Assembly: GCA_003221985.1 (NCBI GenBank)
Contig: QHUQ01000130.1
Location: 1-14,369 of the forward strand
DNA length: 14,369 nucleotides
Direction of reading: 5' to 3'
DNA from: Gemmatimonadota bacterium
GTDB lineage: Bacteria; Gemmatimonadota; Gemmatimonadetes; Gemmatimonadales; GWC2-71-9
The position numbers and the translations under genes are program-made. Of this stretch, positions 13,971 to 14,369 are shown one piece after another; the first letter of the stretch is position 1, and each line of letters begins with the position of its first letter. The notes below the pieces were generated by a model that ran no database searches, was not told the DNA's origin, and saw nothing but the letters and a program-made list of their open reading frames with translations.

Positions 13971-13976
13971 TATTTT
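13971..13976 (+). promoter_or_regulatory. -10 box of the HAD phosphatase gene, leaderless arrangement
   Basis: TATTTT directly follows the inverted repeat and ends six bases before the ATG at 13983. There is no Shine-Dalgarno. The same T-run could instead be the U-tract of a terminator formed by the preceding hairpin. Confidence 0.4.
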
Positions 13977-13982
13977 CAGTTC

Positions 13983-14369
13983 ATGCGCTTAATCCTCTTC
14001 GACATCGACGGCACCCTCCTGTGGACCGACGGCGCTGGCCGGCGCGCCATCCATCGGGCGCTGCTCGACGAGATGGGCACCGCGGGGCCGATCGACGGCT
14101 ATCGCTTCGACGGCAAGACCGATCCGCAGATCGTGCGGGAGCTGCTGGAGCTGGCTGGGCATCCGGAGTGGAGCTCGGAAGACCGCATCACCGCTGTGTG
14201 CCGCCGCTATGTCGATCTGCTCACCGCCGAGCTCGCCAACCCCACGCAAGCCACGAGGATCTATCCGGGAATCAAGGATCTCCTCGCCGCGCTCGAGCCC
14301 TACGAAGCCGAAGCCAAAGCGCTCGTCGGACTGCTCACCGGTAACGTGGCGAATGGCGCGGCAATGAAG
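13983..14369 (+). CDS. HAD-superfamily hydrolase, phosphoglycolate phosphatase-like, 3' truncated by window
   Basis: The first 129 codons are present and the frame runs off the window. The start reads MRLILFDIDGTLLWTDGAG. This is HAD motif I with nucleophile D7 and acid/base D9 in DxDGT. A helical cap follows (about residues 17-85), with GKTDPQIVRELLELAG as in Gph-like subclass I caps. Motif II is LLTGN near the end (Thr after two Leu). Motifs III and IV lie beyond the window. The expected activity is dephosphorylation of a small phosphate ester in the cytoplasm; the substrate cannot be assigned. The ATG is supported by the motif spacing, since motif I normally begins within ten residues of the start, and by the TATTTT box six bases upstream. 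The octamer hairpin separates it from the peptidase gene. Confidence 0.88.
   Translation, partial: MRLILFDIDGTLLWTDGAGRRAIHRALLDEMGTAGPIDGYRFDGKTDPQIVRELLELAGHPEWSSEDRITAVCRRYVDLLTAELANPTQATRIYPGIKDLLAALEPYEAEAKALVGLLTGNVANGAAMK

Overview
The window is high-GC, densely packed bacterial DNA from a diderm. It carries an Omp85 outer-membrane barrel protein, TamB, a lipoprotein and sigma-54 regulation. The gene content (Omp85-TamB pair, secreted RCC1 and WD40 propellers, S58 and C40 peptidases, very short spacers) fits Gemmatimonadota or a similar soil/sediment lineage. That placement is an inference; no rRNA or tRNA gene is present to confirm it.

Region 1 (2-7979, + strand) is a tight four-gene run: the C-terminal part of an Omp85/TamA-type barrel protein, TamB (1472 aa), a YegS/DAGK-type lipid kinase and an NtrC-type sigma-54 response regulator. 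Genes 1/2 and 2/3 abut with zero spacer and genes 3/4 overlap by 8 bases, so they are very likely one transcript. A plausible theme is envelope or outer-membrane lipid homeostasis with its own regulator.

Region 2 (7991-10646, - strand) is a separate, visibly lower-GC unit. It has a TTGACA/TATATG promoter, then a seven-repeat RCC1 propeller protein, an unannotated 35-codon signal-peptide-like ORF, and an eight-repeat WD40 lipoprotein. The three cistrons are joined by ATGA and GTGA overlaps. The RCC1 start region carries a two-copy 5-base tandem repeat that puts a good Shine-Dalgarno/ATG out of frame. Removing one copy restores a signal peptide fused in frame to the propeller. This is the most interesting locus here.

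Region 3 (10672-11938) holds a four-helix membrane protein (-), a divergent 60-aa four-CxxC zinc protein (+), and a REC-only response regulator with a coiled-coil tail (-) that converges on the zinc gene with overlapping stop codons.

Region 4 (11975-14369, + strand) holds an S58/P1 peptidase overlapping an SH3-NlpC/P60 peptidase, then a HAD phosphatase cut by the window end. The NlpC/P60 gene contains a perfect 28-base palindrome inserted in frame, and its last codons and stop lie inside a 71-base octamer-built inverted repeat. Three + strand genes have a TANNNT box 6-9 bases before the ATG and no Shine-Dalgarno, suggesting leaderless transcripts.

No CRISPR array, IS element, tRNA or rRNA was seen. 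No gene-free stretch exceeds 300 bases.
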